Shown: positions 10,102 to 22,845 of the stretch, one piece after another
How the letters are laid out: every line of letters starts with the position of its first letter
Numbering within the stretch: the stretch's first letter is position 1
Origin: Dugong dugon
Lineage: Eukaryota > Chordata > Mammalia > Sirenia > Dugongidae
Reading direction: 5' to 3'
DNA: 64,000 bases
NCBI GenBank assembly: GCA_030035585.1
Contig: CM057482.1
Coordinates: 8,295,001-8,359,000 of the forward strand
Made by a program: the position numbers and the translations under genes
Notes under the pieces: model-generated
Told to the model about the DNA's origin: nothing
The model's database searches: none
The model's input: the letters and a program-made list of their open reading frames with translations, nothing else

Positions 10102-12613
10102 ACCAACACAAAATGGGAGAACTGAAGGTCAAGTTCTTATTGACCTTCAGCTTGAGGTACTGTGAGTTCAGTCAGGTTTTACCTTATGGAGTTTGTAACC
10201 AACACAGTAAAATTTTCCATATGCAGGAAGCTCCTGTGTCTGGTTGCACCTTCCATCTTAATTTGGTCAGCAAATTGCAAAAGGAAATTGACCACAATCC
10301 TTTACCACTCAAAGGAGCTTCCGTGGTCTTTTTAATCTTAACCTTTGGAAGTGGTCTGCCTTTATTGTTCCGTCAAAAGGAATTTTCAAATGCCTTAAAC
10401 CTACCTCTTTGTAGCGCCTTGGAACTTAAAGAATCGATTGTGTCTCTTACATATGTATTTGTTCACACTCTCAGTGCTCAAGGACTTGGTTAGAGTGCCA
10501 ACAGATAAGTTGAAAAGCCCGATGAGGAGAAAACACTTGCAGAGGATACAGGATGATGCTATCGCCATGTCCTTTTTAATGTTCGATGGAAAACAGCATG
10601 TGGGATACAGTATATGGTTTAAACTCTTAGGATGAGGAGAAAGGAAAGTCAGTCCACAGTTACTGAAAGGAAGAAAAAACAGTGTATTTAAAGGGGGAAA
10701 TGACACTTATGGTCAATGGACTTAAATATACATTATCTTGGTGGCATTGATTCAGCCTCTCCTGCTTCCAGCCCCATATGCTCAAATGTGTATTGGAAGC
10801 TTAAAACCAGATAGTTTAGGTTCTCATGCTGTGAAATTCAATTATGCAGCAGTGAAATGTTCATATAAAGTGGCAGTAGAAGTACTTACATGGTTGAGAA
10901 GCATCACTGAGCTTCTGCAGCCTTGCACTGTGGTGTGACGCTCTTTGGCTCAATATCGTGGAACAGGGACCACTCGGTTGTTGGGACGATCTCCCTGGCC
11001 ACTGAGGAATTGTCCCAACATAAATGGAACCTCACATCTTGAAAGCAGCTGCTGGTAGCACTAGCGTGAGCAGTTGTTACCAAGTAATGGTGAGATTTCT
11101 CCACTCAGATTTTCCAGTTAGTTCTACCAAGAAGCCCTCCCAACACAGATGGGCTCAGAACATAGAACCGTTCACAATACACAGTGGCTGTAGTACTTGT
11201 AGATGTTGTTTGTGCACGTCCACGAACACCGTGCTGAGAAACCCGTTCTGCTGTCTTTCCTGAGAGACGCCCTGTGTGAACCAGCCTTTCCTGGGTTTGA
11301 TGGGACCAAGTGCTGGATGGGGAGCAGAGGGCAGGGAACTAATACTTTTTGAATGTGAACTCTGCCAGGCATTACTTCTCCATTTAATTTAGTCTGCAGG
11401 GTAATCTTTTATGTTTTGTAGGCATTAGTACTCTTAATGTGGAAATGATTATCGTCTTAATTTGCAAACTGAGGATCAGAGAGTTAAAGTGACTCCCTCT
11501 GGGTCATACAATTGAGTAGTTCTTTTGGGGCATGGAAGGAAATGGGGAAGGGTGTGAATGAATGAGTGAGCGAGTGTGTGATTGTGTGCATGTGGTGCAT
11601 TGTGTATAAAAGTGGGAGAAAAAAAATATTTTTTCAGTGATGATTTCTGAGGGCAACTATTTAATAGCAAAACCGGAGAGACTCCTTCCAGTCCAGAGGA
11701 GGGGGAGTACCTCGCCTCCAGTCTTCCTTCAGTCCGGACAGCAGGGCAAAGGCTTGATCTGTCCTTCTGCTTATTGAGCACCGACTGGCCCGTTGATGCA
11801 CAAAGAGAGTGCAGGAAGGCTGGGGCTCGCCCTTCTTCCTTTTCTGCTTTTAAACAATGTAATTAATAATGTAAATTAAATCATGTAGACTTCAATCATT
11901 TTTATTTGTATTTACTGAAGAATTTTGTATATTCTGTTCTTAATTTAAAATGCAAACGAGTAGTATTTTGTAATTTCCCTCTTAAACACACACACATACA
12001 CACACATTTACTGAGTTAAGTTGCTTTTTACTTATTAAATATATAAATTGGTTTTTTTTTTTTTTCTGTGTCAGTGAACTCTGGGAGATAAAAGCTTCCT
12101 TAGTCCTGCACTATGTCATAGACAAACCAACTTTATCTTAATAAGTGAAGATGGAGTTAGGGTTTCGCTTGGACCAGTTCTATATCCTTAATAATGCCAT
12201 AAGCTGTCCACATGGCATCCATCACTGCCCCAACCAATTGCTCCACGGCCGTCAACGTTGCCCGTTGTCTCTGTCTGTGGACCCTGCACAGCTGGCCCGG
12301 AGCGCCAGCCAGTCTTTCTTGCTGCAGCTGACAGGGCTAATCAGGATGATCAATGTGGACCCTGCTCCTTGTGCCGCAATCACTAAGTGGATTTGGTTTA
12401 CTTAATATCCATATGGAGTGACTGTTTGAACGGGCAGTGGAGATTTAGCTAAGCCCTCTGGTGATAAACTTTCGCTGGAATGGAAAAGAATTAAACATGA
12501 TCATATCCATGGAAGCAAAGCTCTTTGAAACAAGATATTCCAAACTAGGTGAGTGTCAGTAAATATTATATATAACACTTCAGAATTACTTTCCACATGA
12601 TTTCTTTATGTCT
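10102..12613. other. Mostly unrecognised; MIR-like fragment and (CA)n tract
   Basis: A minus-strand MIR-like stretch lies near 11455-11515 (caaactgaggatcagagag). A short (CA)n tract lies at 11984-12008. The open frames (for example 10113-10493) show no recognisable protein. Confidence 0.4.
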
Positions 12614-12772
12614 AAGCACTGGTGGTATAGTGGTTAAGAGCTCAGCTGCTAACTAAAAGGTCAGCAGTTCGAACCTTCCAGCTGCCTTGGAAACCCTATG
12701 GGGCAGTTCTGCTGTGTCCTGTAGGGTTGCTGTGAGTTGGAAATGACTCTACGGCACCTCACAACAACAGCA
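12614..12772 (+). repeat. AfroSINE (type 1)
   Basis: Head cactggtggtatagtggtta, tRNA-like B box agttcgaacc, and the RTE-like 3' end ctctacggcacctcacaaca. Confidence 0.88.
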
Positions 12773-13068
12773 AAGCCTGATGGATACTATTGGTTTGAAC
12801 ACCTGTAGAAGATCATGTGTTTCGTTTTCGTTGAAAATCTCGTCACTCCTAAATTAAAGGGAAAAGTAGCATCTGCTTATCCAGCTCACCCAGTGACTAG
12901 TGATAGTTCCGTTTACTAAAACCAAGCATAAATTTGTGAATGACCTCTTGCTGCTGGTGTTGCAAAGATAAGGGTTGTAAGTTCACTCTATGGTGCATGT
13001 GTGAAATAGCCCTTTATGGAAAGTAAATGCGTGATACGTAAAGGTGAAATCATAGCTAATCTATCTCA

Positions 13069-13112
13069 GGAGTCCCTTTGTGGTACAGATGGTTAATGCT
13101 TGGCCGCTACAT
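13069..13112 (+). repeat. AfroSINE (type 2) head fragment
   Basis: Only aggagtccctttgtggtaca and gatggttaatgcttgg remain. Confidence 0.5.
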
Positions 13113-13204
13113 CATCCTTCTCCATTCTAAGTACTTAATAGTAATTTCCTTTAGCATTGCAAAATCCTTAGAAGCATTGCTTTTAATAAAAAAATACAAC
13201 AAAA

Positions 13205-13394
13205 AAACAGTGGCTGTTCAGTCAACTCTATGTGTGTAACAGTAGAACTGTGCTCCATAGGGTTTTCCGTGGCTGATTTTTCAGAAGTAGATCACCAGGG
13301 CTTTCTTTCCAAACACCTCTGTATGGACTTGAACTTCCAGCCTTTTGGTTAGCATCCGAGTGCGTTAACCATTTGTATCACCCAGGAACTCCTG
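13205..13394 (-). repeat. AfroSINE (type 2)
   Basis: Contains gctgatttttcagaagtaga and the ccagccttttggttagc segment. Confidence 0.85.
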
Positions 13395-14097
13395 ATGTAG
13401 ACATTCTCTTGTGTTTCCATTCTTCCTTCCAAAAAGATGTGCTTCACTTTTTTGAAGCTTTGGGTGCTTTGTTTACTCCGTATTTTGGGAATCGTCTTAT
13501 TCCCTTCAGTTCCCGTGTACTACATTATCATTAACTTGAGGATAAGAAATCATACTTACTTGATCTGAGTATTTTCTGTAACTCACAAGGTCTCGTATAT
13601 AACAGACACTTGAATGAGCAAGACAGTGAGGTCAAAAACTTGAGGGAAAGGTTATGGGGAAGGTGGGTGGAGAAATGCATGTTTTGAGTTTGACCATGTG
13701 CAGACATAGATTGGGGAGTACGAGACTTCTTTTTCCCCCGTCCTCCCCGCTCAAATTTTTCATTAGAGTCTGGAAAACCCAACTGAAAGCTGAGAAAACA
13801 AACAGGAACTGGAGTACAGAAAGTCAGTCCCTTCCCAATTGATAAGCCCTTCCCTCACCAGACATGTTCTCACCCCCAAATGGAACACATAAACCCTAAA
13901 GATAGAGCAAAATCAAAGATAAATAGGTTCTGAGTCAAATTAAAAACTCCCTAATGATGAAAATAGTCAACTTGAAAATAGAAGAAAATTTTATTCTGAA
14001 TTTTTGGCCAAGTAAATATTAACAGTAACCCCAGAGCTGACTGTCTACATCAAATAGTGATCTCGGTAGGTGTTGACATCGATTTATTGTTTTTTTC
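13395..14097. other. No recognised feature
   Basis: Noncoding; short open frames on both strands near 13531-13842 overlap each other and have no recognisable content. Confidence 0.45.
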
Positions 14098-14304
14098 CAG
14101 TTGCTGTTGATTTGACTCCAACTCATGGCAACCCCATGTGTGTCAGAGTAGAACTGTGCTCCACAGGGTTTTCAAAATCTTCCTTAGGTTTTTTGGAACT
14201 AAATCGCCAGAACTTTCTTCCGAGGCACCTCTCGGCTGCCTCAATCCACCAACCTTTCAGTTAGCAACCAACCACGTTAACAGTTTTCGTCACCCACGGA
14301 CACC
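14098..14304 (-). repeat. AfroSINE (type 2)
   Basis: Minus-strand copy, ccagttgctgttgatttgac to acccacggacacc, somewhat diverged. Confidence 0.8.
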
Positions 14305-14809
14305 AAAACGATATTAAGTAAGGAAAAAAGAAGCAGACTTATCTGAGTCCCAGAATATGTAAAGAAAATGCCCAAAGCTTTAAAGAAGTGAGATCAAATC
14401 ATTTTGAGGGGAGAAGTGGAACATGAGACAATCAGGACATATTTTATGGAGGAAGTGACATTTCTCCCAGACTTTGGATAATAGGTGGGTTTTTGCTAGA
14501 GTTAGTATATCATTTTAGTTGGTGAAAGGAAAAAGATTTAGAAATCACCAGCTGATTGTGATTATGTTTTGAAATGCTATAATCTCTTAGAGATGGAGTG
14601 GGGTTGGGTGGAGAAAGAGTGGGTAGAGAGAAATTCTGAGAGCCGGGATTGGTCGTGAGTGGGTGTTTGTTAGAACTGGGTGTACGTGAGGGTTTATTAT
14701 GCTGTTGTCACCGTTCTTGTGTGTATTTGGAAAGTTCTACAATATACCTGTGAACAAAGTAACGAAAAGACAGTAAAATCCATCAATCGATTGAAGTATG
14801 TTTCCACAT
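14305..14809. other. No recognised feature
   Basis: Noncoding sequence without a repeat I can name. Confidence 0.45.
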
Positions 14810-15045
14810 GTTGTTAAATTGCCGTTGAGTCGGCTCCAGCTCCAGCTCCTGGCAGCTCCATGTACAACAGAACAAAATGTTGCCTCTTCATGGGCCATCT
14901 TTGTGATCGTTGGTATGTTCAAGTGTATTGTTGAGCAAATGTGTCAGCCCGCCTCGCTGAGGGTTTCCCTTGCCTTTACTGGCCCTCCACTATACCAAAC
15001 ATGATGGCCTTCTCCAGCAATCCGTCCCTCTTGATGACGTGTCCA
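14810..15045 (-). mobile_element. RTE LINE 3' part, minus strand
   Basis: Reverse complement of the RTE end: agttgctgtcaag-like tail, gtgatcgttggtatgttcaa, cactataccaaacatgatgg, then tgatgacgtgtccac. Confidence 0.75.
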
Positions 15046-15245
15046 CGTAAGCAAGTCAAAGTCATGGGCAATATACTGTGATCCATAGGGTTTTCATTGG
15101 CTGATTTTCAGAAGTAGATAGCCAGGCCTTTCTTCCTCGTCTGTCTTAGTCTAGAAGCTCCACTGAAACCAGTCCACTATGGGTAACCCTGCTGGTTTTT
15201 GAAATACCAGAGACATAGCTTCCAGCATCACAGCAACACACATGC
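15046..15245 (-). repeat. Composite SINE body (RTE 5'-region type), no tRNA head
   Basis: Shares ggttttcattggctgatttt, cctttcttcctcgtctgtct and gaaataccagagacatagct with the element at 56866-57146 and, inverted, with the RTE 5' region at 6117. Confidence 0.65.
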
Positions 15246-16063
15246 CAGCAGAGTACAACAAACTAATACATAGATGGTAGGTGGGTTTCAACATAGTCGT
15301 TGAAAAGTATTAAGCATTCTCTTACTCTTAAGAATCTTTTCTATGTCCATTTTCTGTGACAGAAATGATATTCTTTTAGTCCGGGTTTTTTTTCTTTCCT
15401 GTGTCACTTTTAACTTTATAAGTTGATCATTTTGGATCCTGGCATATGAGAGTGCCTCAATCCAGTTGGAGACCAAGTACAGAAGTGAAAATCTTATTTT
15501 TTTTTTTTTAAACGTGACAGCGTAATGCTTTGCTTTGACTGCATCTTGCAGACTACAAAAGCCTCATGCAACTTGGAAGATAATGTACGTACCAGCATAG
15601 GTTCGTGCACCTTACTCCCAAACACCAAAATTCATGAAATTTAACTAGAATCCTTTCTATCAAATTTATGACCATTGTGATTATTAAAATTAATAAGTAT
15701 TATTGAATGTATATTATGTGTAAGACAAGATGCTTGGTGTGGGGGAGAAACATGAATATGAGGCTCTTCCTTTCTTCTAGAGCTTATAAGCTTGTGGGGA
15801 AAGTCATACCTACAAGTAGCCACTGTACAGGTAAAATATTGGAATTCATGCAACAAAAGTATGAACACTGTGTGGGATCACAGAGGAGGGAGCAGTTAAT
15901 GCTGATAAGGGAGCTTCAGGAAAACTTCTGTGGGTGGTAACATTTGAGATAACCTTGCAGGATGAGTAGACTTGGAACGGGAAGAAAAAAGTAGGCTTAG
16001 ATGTCTAGGCTCAGGCTACATGGGCAAAGGTAAGAGGGTATTAAAGTGGAGCTCTGTTAGAAT
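15246..16063. other. Mostly unrecognised, L2-like stretch
   Basis: 15690-15965 resembles an L2 3' part (ttattgaatgtatattatgt, cttctagagcttataagct, cttgcaggatgagtagac). The rest is unrecognised. Confidence 0.4.
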
Positions 16064-16272
16064 ATGTCGTCCTGGTGGTGCAATGGTTAAGCACTTGGCT
16101 GCTAACCAAAAGGTTGGCAGTTCAAACCCACCCAGCAGCTCTACAAGAGAAAGACCTGGTGATCTGCTCCCGTACAGATTACAACTTAGAAAACTCTGTG
16201 GGGACAGTTCTTCTCTGTAACATAAGGTTGATATGAATCAGAATCGACTCGACAGCACCTAACAACAACAGC
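16064..16272 (+). repeat. AfroSINE (type 1)
   Basis: From cgtcctggtggtgcaatggt to cgactcgacagcacctaaca, then the (AAC)n tail. Confidence 0.9.
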
Positions 16273-17150
16273 ATTCTAAGGAAGGTATATGGATCCTCAT
16301 TTGGAAGACCAGTTGATTTGTCATTACATTAAAGAGTGACCCATCAAGTTCACCATTAATGTCAAATCTGCCCTTAGTTGGTTCTTTACTTGGGATATTA
16401 CTGTAATTTATGCCTTGCTGTCAGCATGATGATGGCTGAGATCCAGGATTTTCACCATGTCCCTAAGTGCAGAGAAGAGTGAGGGATCTGACACCCTACA
16501 GGGGCCAAGGATGTCACTTACAGGCCCTGCTCCAAGAGGTCTCCTAACAGAGCTGCACGTGAACTGCGTATTCCACTCGGAAGTAACATATTGGTGTTGG
16601 TTTTAGATTGCTAATTTAACCCAACGCACCCCCTATAAACAGCCCACCTTCACTAACAGAAGGTCCAGGAAGATCCACGGTTTGACCTGCAACTTCATGT
16701 CCCATCTGCCATACTTGTTTCCAAGTTTGAGAAAATTAGTCATAGATGGTTTAAAGTGTTACTTTTCTGATGGTTTTTAAAGGTACTGTGGCGTTGCAGG
16801 AAGCTCCCTGCTTCTTACCTGATAGAGGAAGCCCCCTTTGCATTCACCTTTGAGCGAACCCTCCTTCTGCGTCTCCACAGGAGGGTAGTGTGCGCTGCCC
16901 AGGAAGGCCTGGAAGTGGGAAGGTCTCAAATGAGAGAGGACACGTGAGTGTGTTTATAGCTTCATCCCAGAAATTGGGCTGTTGAAGAGAACAAGATTTT
17001 CTCTCGTAGGGGCAGAGAGGAAAGAGAAATAGCACAGTTGAGAGGGAAGAACAAAGAAGGAAGAAGCAGCTAAGCTCTGCCAGTTTTCCTCTGCTTTTTT
17101 GTCAGATTGCCTTAAAACACTTAAAGTACTGGAGTGCTGACTCATTTCCT
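16273..17150. other. No recognised feature
   Basis: Noncoding sequence without a repeat I can name. Confidence 0.45.
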
Positions 17151-17156
17151 TAGCAG

Positions 17157-17268
17157 TCCTGTCTGTGTGTGTATGTGCGTGTATATGTGTGTGGTGTGCG
17201 TGTATGTGGTGTGTGTTGTGTGTATGCTGTATGTGTACATGTACGAGTGTGTGTATAAGCACACGATG
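17157..17268 (+). repeat. Impure (GT)n tract
   Basis: Roughly 110 bp of GT-rich sequence with interruptions. It creates spurious histidine/threonine-rich frames on the minus strand. Confidence 0.9.
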
Positions 17269-18795
17269 AGGCTAAAGTAGAGGACTTGTTTTTTTAAAAA
17301 GATAAGTTTAATGACTGAACAGCACGTTAATGTGACGTCTATTGACCGAATGAGAGAGATCACGCCCATCTTAATCAGAAGCTGTTGCCTTGGTCTCCTG
17401 GAGCAGGGTGACCTGAAAGCTGCTTGTACTAATGACATTTTTAGATTGCTTTTTTTTTCGGCTGCCTAAAGGGAGTATTGTTGGGCTTTCAGGATGACTG
17501 GAAGGTGCAGGGGTGTGTGTTGTCACTGTTCAAAAATCAAGGCTGATGTGGGGGTAGCGGTGGGGGCAGTAACAGGGGCACCCTCTGCAGATGTCATTGC
17601 TTGCATCCTGCAAACCACACAGAAATGGGGAGCTTAGCTCTTCACTAGGAAGTGTGCATCTTGGCCTTCAGACTGTGACTCAGGCCCGTGACCTCCTTTC
17701 CTGGTTACTCATGCCTAAATGAATCTGTCGGAGAGCTCTTCCAAGCTGGAGTCCTCTGGGTCCCAGCTCGTCCCTTTCAGGGCACTGGCCGAAAGCAGAG
17801 CCCCCTGCCCTGCAGTATGGTCAGGCAGTGTAAGCCAAGGATTTTTCAGTATCAGAGACCTAATTAATGCAGCCTCATAACTGAATTAAAGGTAAGCGGG
17901 CATAGGCTGTGGTTAGAGCAAGGAATACGAGGAAATGCCTTTTGCCACAAGATGGTCTTAGTGGTCTCAGCACCCGTTCCACTAGAATGCAGTGTTGCCC
18001 GAGAGCCGAGAGGGAGCCAGCAGCTGCTGGGAACAGCGAGGCTTGTGTGCCCTGGCAAGGATGGGGAGAGGACGGGAACTCTCACAGCATATGTTCACAG
18101 GAGGAGGGGCGTAGCGCTGAGGCTGACAGCAGGGGGAGTTTGAAATGGAGCTGCCTGTCTTTTTGGAGGACACAACTCTCAGATCCAGCCTGTTCTGGAC
18201 TTCTCTGCCACCAGTGTGGCTTTCAGACTGCGTTCTGGTGATGTCATTTTGCTGGAGACTGCAGAGGAGACAGGAGTGGGCAGATGGGGGTGGATTCTAA
18301 ATGAAGGATGACTGGCCCCGTGCGTGTGAGGGTGTGTGGTAGAACGAGGCCGTGTACGTCTAGGCTCCGGGGAGCGTAGGGCCTGAGTTCCCTGTGAAAC
18401 GCATTTGCATTCCGACAGAACAACAGGCAGATGCCACATCCTCCCATGTTCCAGGGGCAGGTTAGATAGTGTGAGGCTACCTGCATGCCCAGTCTTCAGA
18501 CCGTTCCTCCTGATGGTTTCCGAGCACCTGGGATGACAGCATGTGTCAGAATACGTATAAGATATTAGCACATATGACTACATATAAGACATTTTAACAG
18601 GAGCTGCTCACGTGTTTGAGGCTTTTAAAATGACTGACTGAAATAATTTTACGGAGTGACAATCCCGTTTAGCATCTGCTAGAATTGTGTTCTCTGTGGC
18701 TTAGGAAAATACAATTATTTGTGTTGCTTTTCATCCATTTGAATAAGCAAAATAAAAAACAAAAATAGATATGTAAGGTCCACTTTGCCTAGAAT
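17269..18795. other. No recognised feature
   Basis: Noncoding; relatively GC-rich at 17900-18500. Open frames on both strands overlap and lack recognisable content. Confidence 0.4.
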
Positions 18796-18963
18796 GGAGC
18801 CCTGGTGGCGTAGTGGTTAAGAGCTTGGCTGCTAACCAAAATGTCGGCAGCTGGAATCCACCAGCCGCTCCTTGGAAACCCTATGGGACAGTTCTACTCT
18901 GTCCTGTAGGGTTGCTATGAGTTAGAATTGACTCGATAGCAATGGGTTTTTTTGTTTGTTTGG
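18796..18963 (+). repeat. AfroSINE (type 1)
   Basis: From ggagccctggtggcgtagtg to ttgactcgatagcaatgggt. Confidence 0.92.
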
Positions 18964-20659
18964 TTTGCCTGCAATACTAACATAAATAGCTTACTGACGT
19001 CTGCCAAGATCAGTCTCTAGCCTTGGAAGATGACAGTGACCCAGGCAGTCCGAAGCATGATTATTGACTTGAGCTGGGAGACAAGTGAAGATGCTCGTTG
19101 CTGCCCTTTATGGTTTTCTTTCCCTATTACAAAGTCATGAATCCCACGAGACAATTGAACCTGCGAACCAGAGACCAAAGTTAGCCTTCTCCCTGCTATA
19201 GGCAGGCCAACGGCGTGGACGGTCACCTAGACACAATGGCACTGCATGCTGCATGACCACTGCGAGATCACCTAGTCCTTGTCACTTATTTTACCGTGGA
19301 GAAAAAGTGAGGCTTGGAGATAATAAGTGTCTTCTCCAAGGACACCCAGCTCTTAAGAGGCCCATGTGACACTCCTTAGGACGTTACACATGCAAGCTTC
19401 AAGCAGGAACAAATGATATCTGGTGTGAAGCTGACAGGTAGATGAAACTAAAGACTGCGTGAGTGGCGTTTGATGCGGGATGGTGGACATGAGGGGAAGA
19501 ACTTGAGGAGTGTAGCTGGGAGTTAGATTTCGCACAAGGACAAATACCAATGTGTTTCCTCCTGGCAGACATTCAATCACATTAACATAAGTATGTTAAA
19601 CTCTGCCCTACTAAAGCAGGATTGTAGACATATTTAGGGGGTTGAGAGGAAGAATTTAGGTAAGTCCTGGTGGCAGAAGAATCAAGGAACATCTTGTTTT
19701 ATGCTGGCTTATGCTAGCCACGCCTTTATTACACATCCCTTTTAAAATTTCATTATCACTGAAGGCTAATGCAGTTCTTCTGGTTAGACCATTTTGTTTC
19801 TTGGCAAAAGAGGTCTTAAGGGGATGGTCAATCCTCTCAGATGTGCTGGCAGGAAGGCTGGATATTCGATTTTCTGTATCCTTCTGCCTTCTGGTAGAGT
19901 GGAGTTATACCCCGAATACCTCAGTAGGTTTAATCATAAGGAGATTTTATAGGGATGTCATTTATGCCTTGCTGTCTTTGTTCTCCGGATGGAGGGAGTT
20001 GGTGAATCTTGGGAGCCAGCCAAGAAGGGAATTAGGTAAGCAAAGTCTTTATTTCTGCTTTTACCTTATGTACATAGAGTAGTAATATTTAACAGCTACA
20101 GTTGTGCTTGAGATAAGCAAAAAGGGTTGCCTTGTGCGGAACCACATTGAGTTGTGCTTTTTAGAGGCTTGCACAGAAGTTGAATGCTTTTGTGGGTGAT
20201 ATGTTGTTTTAAAACAGGAAAGAGCAGTACTGCATGCATGTTAAGGATTTTGTTTCTTAGCTCTCCGAGAATGACTTTTGAGTTTTTACTGTTGGTTATT
20301 GTGCAGTTACATGATCAGTGTCAAGCACATTAATTCTCTTTGCCTTCTCTAATTTCTCCATTTTTTTTTTTTAAAGAAATAAAGCCTCTTGTTAAAACTT
20401 CCAGCATGAATGATCTCTATTGGACAATTTTCAGTTTGCTTGTTATCACTTAATTCTCTTAATTCTTTCCAGGTAGCAATCCTGCCTCCTGCCATGTGGA
20501 GCTGTGAAGTGTTTAGCACTGGAATTTAATCCATTAAGGTTCTAATCATGCTGTGACTTTAGTTTTCCATAGACAAAATTACAAAAAGAGCAGAATCACG
20601 TATGGACTAACCACATGGAAACAAACATTCTCATTTTTCATAACCCCAATATAGAAATT
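18964..20659. other. Mostly unrecognised; possible MIR near 19285
   Basis: A minus-strand MIR-like run at 19285-19355 (agtgaggcttggagataata, caaggacacccagctc). The 123-codon open frame at 19711-20082 shows no recognisable domain. Confidence 0.4.
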
Positions 20660-20856
20660 AGAGCCCTGGTGGCACAGTGGTTAAGTGCTTGGATGCTAAT
20701 CATAAGGTTGGCAGTTCGAATCCACCAGCTGCTGCACAGGAAAAAAATGGGGCAGTCTGCTGCTTTACAGCCTTGTAAACCCTATGGGGCAGTTCTACTC
20801 TGTCCTGTAGGGTCGCTTTGAGTCGGAATCAACTCGACGGCAATGAGTTTGGTTTT
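20660..20856 (+). repeat. AfroSINE (type 1)
   Basis: Head agagccctggtggcacagtg, B box agttcgaatcc, 3' end aatcaactcgacggcaatga. Confidence 0.92.
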
Positions 20857-20997
20857 GCGTGTGTGTATCTAGGCAAGGTCCCAATTTGACAATGTCACTG
20901 AAACAGGAACAAAAGTTGAAATAATATTAATACTAAACTCAGATTGTTATATACTGTAGACCTCAATGAGTGTTTATGTAATTAAATGGGACTGTTA

Positions 20998-21168
20998 TAA
21001 AACCCCTCACAATTGTGACTATGGTTGAGCCCGTCATTGCAGCCACGGTGTCAGTTCATCTCTTTGAGGGTCTTCCTCCTCTCTTTTGCTGACCCTCTAC
21101 TTTACCAAGCATGATGTCCTTCTCCAGGAGCTGGTCCCTTCTGATGACATGTCCAAAGTACATGAGAT
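20998..21168 (-). mobile_element. RTE LINE fragment, minus strand
   Basis: Reverse complement of the RTE coding end: attgtgactatggttgagcc, ctttaccaagcatgatgtcc, ctgatgacatgtccaaagta. Interrupted by an L1 3' end and continued at 21541. Confidence 0.8.
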
Positions 21169-21533
21169 CAAAAAAGAACAGACTTACTGGCCTGACAGAG
21201 ACTAGAGAAACCCTGAGAATACGGCCCCCAGACACCCTTTTAGCTCAATAATGAAGTCACTCCTGAGGTTCACCCCTTATCCATAGACAGACCCATAAAA
21301 CAGAACGAGACTAAAGGGGCACACCAGCTCAGGGACAAGGACAAGGACTAGAAGGCAGAAGGGGACAGGAAAGCTGGTAATAGGGAAACCAAGGCTGAGA
21401 AGAGAGAAGGTTGACATGCTGTGGGGTTATTAAACCAATGTCATAAAACAATATATGTACTGTTTAATGAGAAGCTAGTTTGTTCTATAAACCTTCTTCT
21501 AAAGTACAAAAAAAAAAAAAAAAAAAAGACAAT
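21169..21533 (+). mobile_element. L1-type 3' end inserted into RTE
   Basis: Shares cagacttactggcctgacag and cataaaacaatatatg with the family copy at 63113, and has a clear A run (about 21508-21527). Flanked by an imperfect 11-bp duplication: gtacatgagat (21158-21168) and gtacgtgaaat (21534-21544). Confidence 0.78.
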
Positions 21534-21544
21534 GTACGTGAAAT

Positions 21545-21652
21545 GAACTCTCATCATCCTTGCTTCTAGGGAGCATTCTGGTATGCTTCTTCCAAGACAG
21601 ATTTGTTCATTTTTCTGGCAGTCTATGGTGTATTTAATATTCTTGGCCAGCA
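21545..21652 (-). mobile_element. RTE LINE fragment, minus strand, continued
   Basis: Continues 20998-21168 after the inserted L1 end: catcatccttgcttctaggg, ccaagacagatttgttcatt. Confidence 0.75.
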
Positions 21653-21743
21653 TGGGATGGCGCAGGACTGGGTAATGTTTCATTCTGTTGTACATAGGTT
21701 TCCTATGTGTCCGAACCAACTCGACAGCACCTAGCAGCAACAT
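21653..21743 (+). mobile_element. RTE LINE 3' end, plus strand
   Basis: Opposite in orientation to its left neighbour: gggatggcgcaggactgggt, then ccaactcgacagcacctagc. This is either a second copy or a 5' inversion. Confidence 0.7.
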
Positions 21744-21749
21744 TATAAA

Positions 21750-21963
21750 ACCCCAAAACCAAACCAAACCCGTCGCTGTCGAGTCAGTTCCGACTCATAA
21801 TGATCCTATAGGACAAAGTAGAATTGCCCCATGGGGTTTCCAAGGCTGTAAATCTTTACAGAAGCAGACTGTGACATATCTTTCTCCTGTGGAGCGACTG
21901 GTGGATTCAAACCACTGATCTTTCAGGTAGCAGCCAAGCACTTAACCACTGTGCCATCAGGCC
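21750..21963 (-). repeat. AfroSINE (type 1)
   Basis: Minus-strand copy from aaaccaaaccaaacccgtcg to ttaaccactgtgccatcagg. Confidence 0.9.
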
Positions 21964-22386
21964 TTCGTGGATTATTATAAGCATGTGTGAATTATAAGTA
22001 GAGACCATATGCGTTCTCTAGTCTATCCTAAGTGAGAGGCATTTTTCAAAGGGAGCTCTAGTTATTAAGTATGGTTTTAGTCATTGATCGTCATAATGAG
22101 GGTGTGCAGTTAGATGCTGGGTCGGCCATTCCTGTGTACCGTGCATAGGGAAAGAAAGTCAGTCAATATGTAAATGGGATATTGAGTCTCAATTCCATAA
22201 ACTCTTGTTTGTTGTAATTAAGAAGATGTAAAGTGAGAGATGGATCTGATATTTCAGGAAGGGCTCTTGAGAGGAGTTTTTTTTAATCTGTAAATCCCTG
22301 TGGAGAGCTGGTCTACTCATAAGACCAGCTGGTAGAGGAGAAGGTGGTTTGTTGCTTGTAGAATCTAGCAGTGGGTTCTAGGTGGC
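21964..22386. other. No recognised feature
   Basis: Noncoding sequence between a SINE and a solo LTR. Confidence 0.45.
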
Positions 22387-22845
22387 TGTCTTATCAGGGT
22401 TCTCTAGAAAAACAGAACCGGTGGTATATGTGTGTATCTGTGTGTATGCATGTATATAATACATATGTATATACGTAAAAAGAGAGAGATTTTGACTGAT
22501 ATACTTCAAGGAATTGGCTCACATGATTGTGAGGAGCTGGCAAGTCCAACAACTGTAGGTTAGGCGACAGGCTAGAAACCCTTACAGGCTTGCATCCCAG
22601 AATCCATAGGTTAGGTGAGGAGAAGAGTAAAGAGTATGAGTGTTCTGGAAAAATGTCTAGTTTTTGCTCTACAGCCTTCTACTGATTGATTGAGGCCCAC
22701 CCACTTTAGGAAATGTAATCTGGTTTACTTGAAACCAACGGATTTAATCATATGTAATTACTTTATAACAGTAATTAGACTAGTGTTTTACCAAACAATT
22801 GGGCACCATAGCCTAGCCAAGTTGACATATAAATTAACCATCACA
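22387..22845 (-). mobile_element. Solo LTR, MaLR-like, minus strand
   Basis: Bounded by tgtcttatcagggttctcta on the left and aattaaccatcaca on the right (TG...CA), flanked by gtggc (22382-22386) and atggc (22846-22850), a 5-bp duplication with one change. The aaggaattggctcacatgat segment is typical of MaLR LTR ends. Confidence 0.75.

Noticed and set aside
16954-17438. Histidine/threonine-rich frames on the minus strand
   Set aside because: Produced by the impure (GT)n tract.
19711-20082. 123-codon open frame on the plus strand
   Set aside because: Starts with ATG and ends before a repeat-free stretch, but no homology is recognised and there is no splice context. Cross-species conservation would be needed to revive it.
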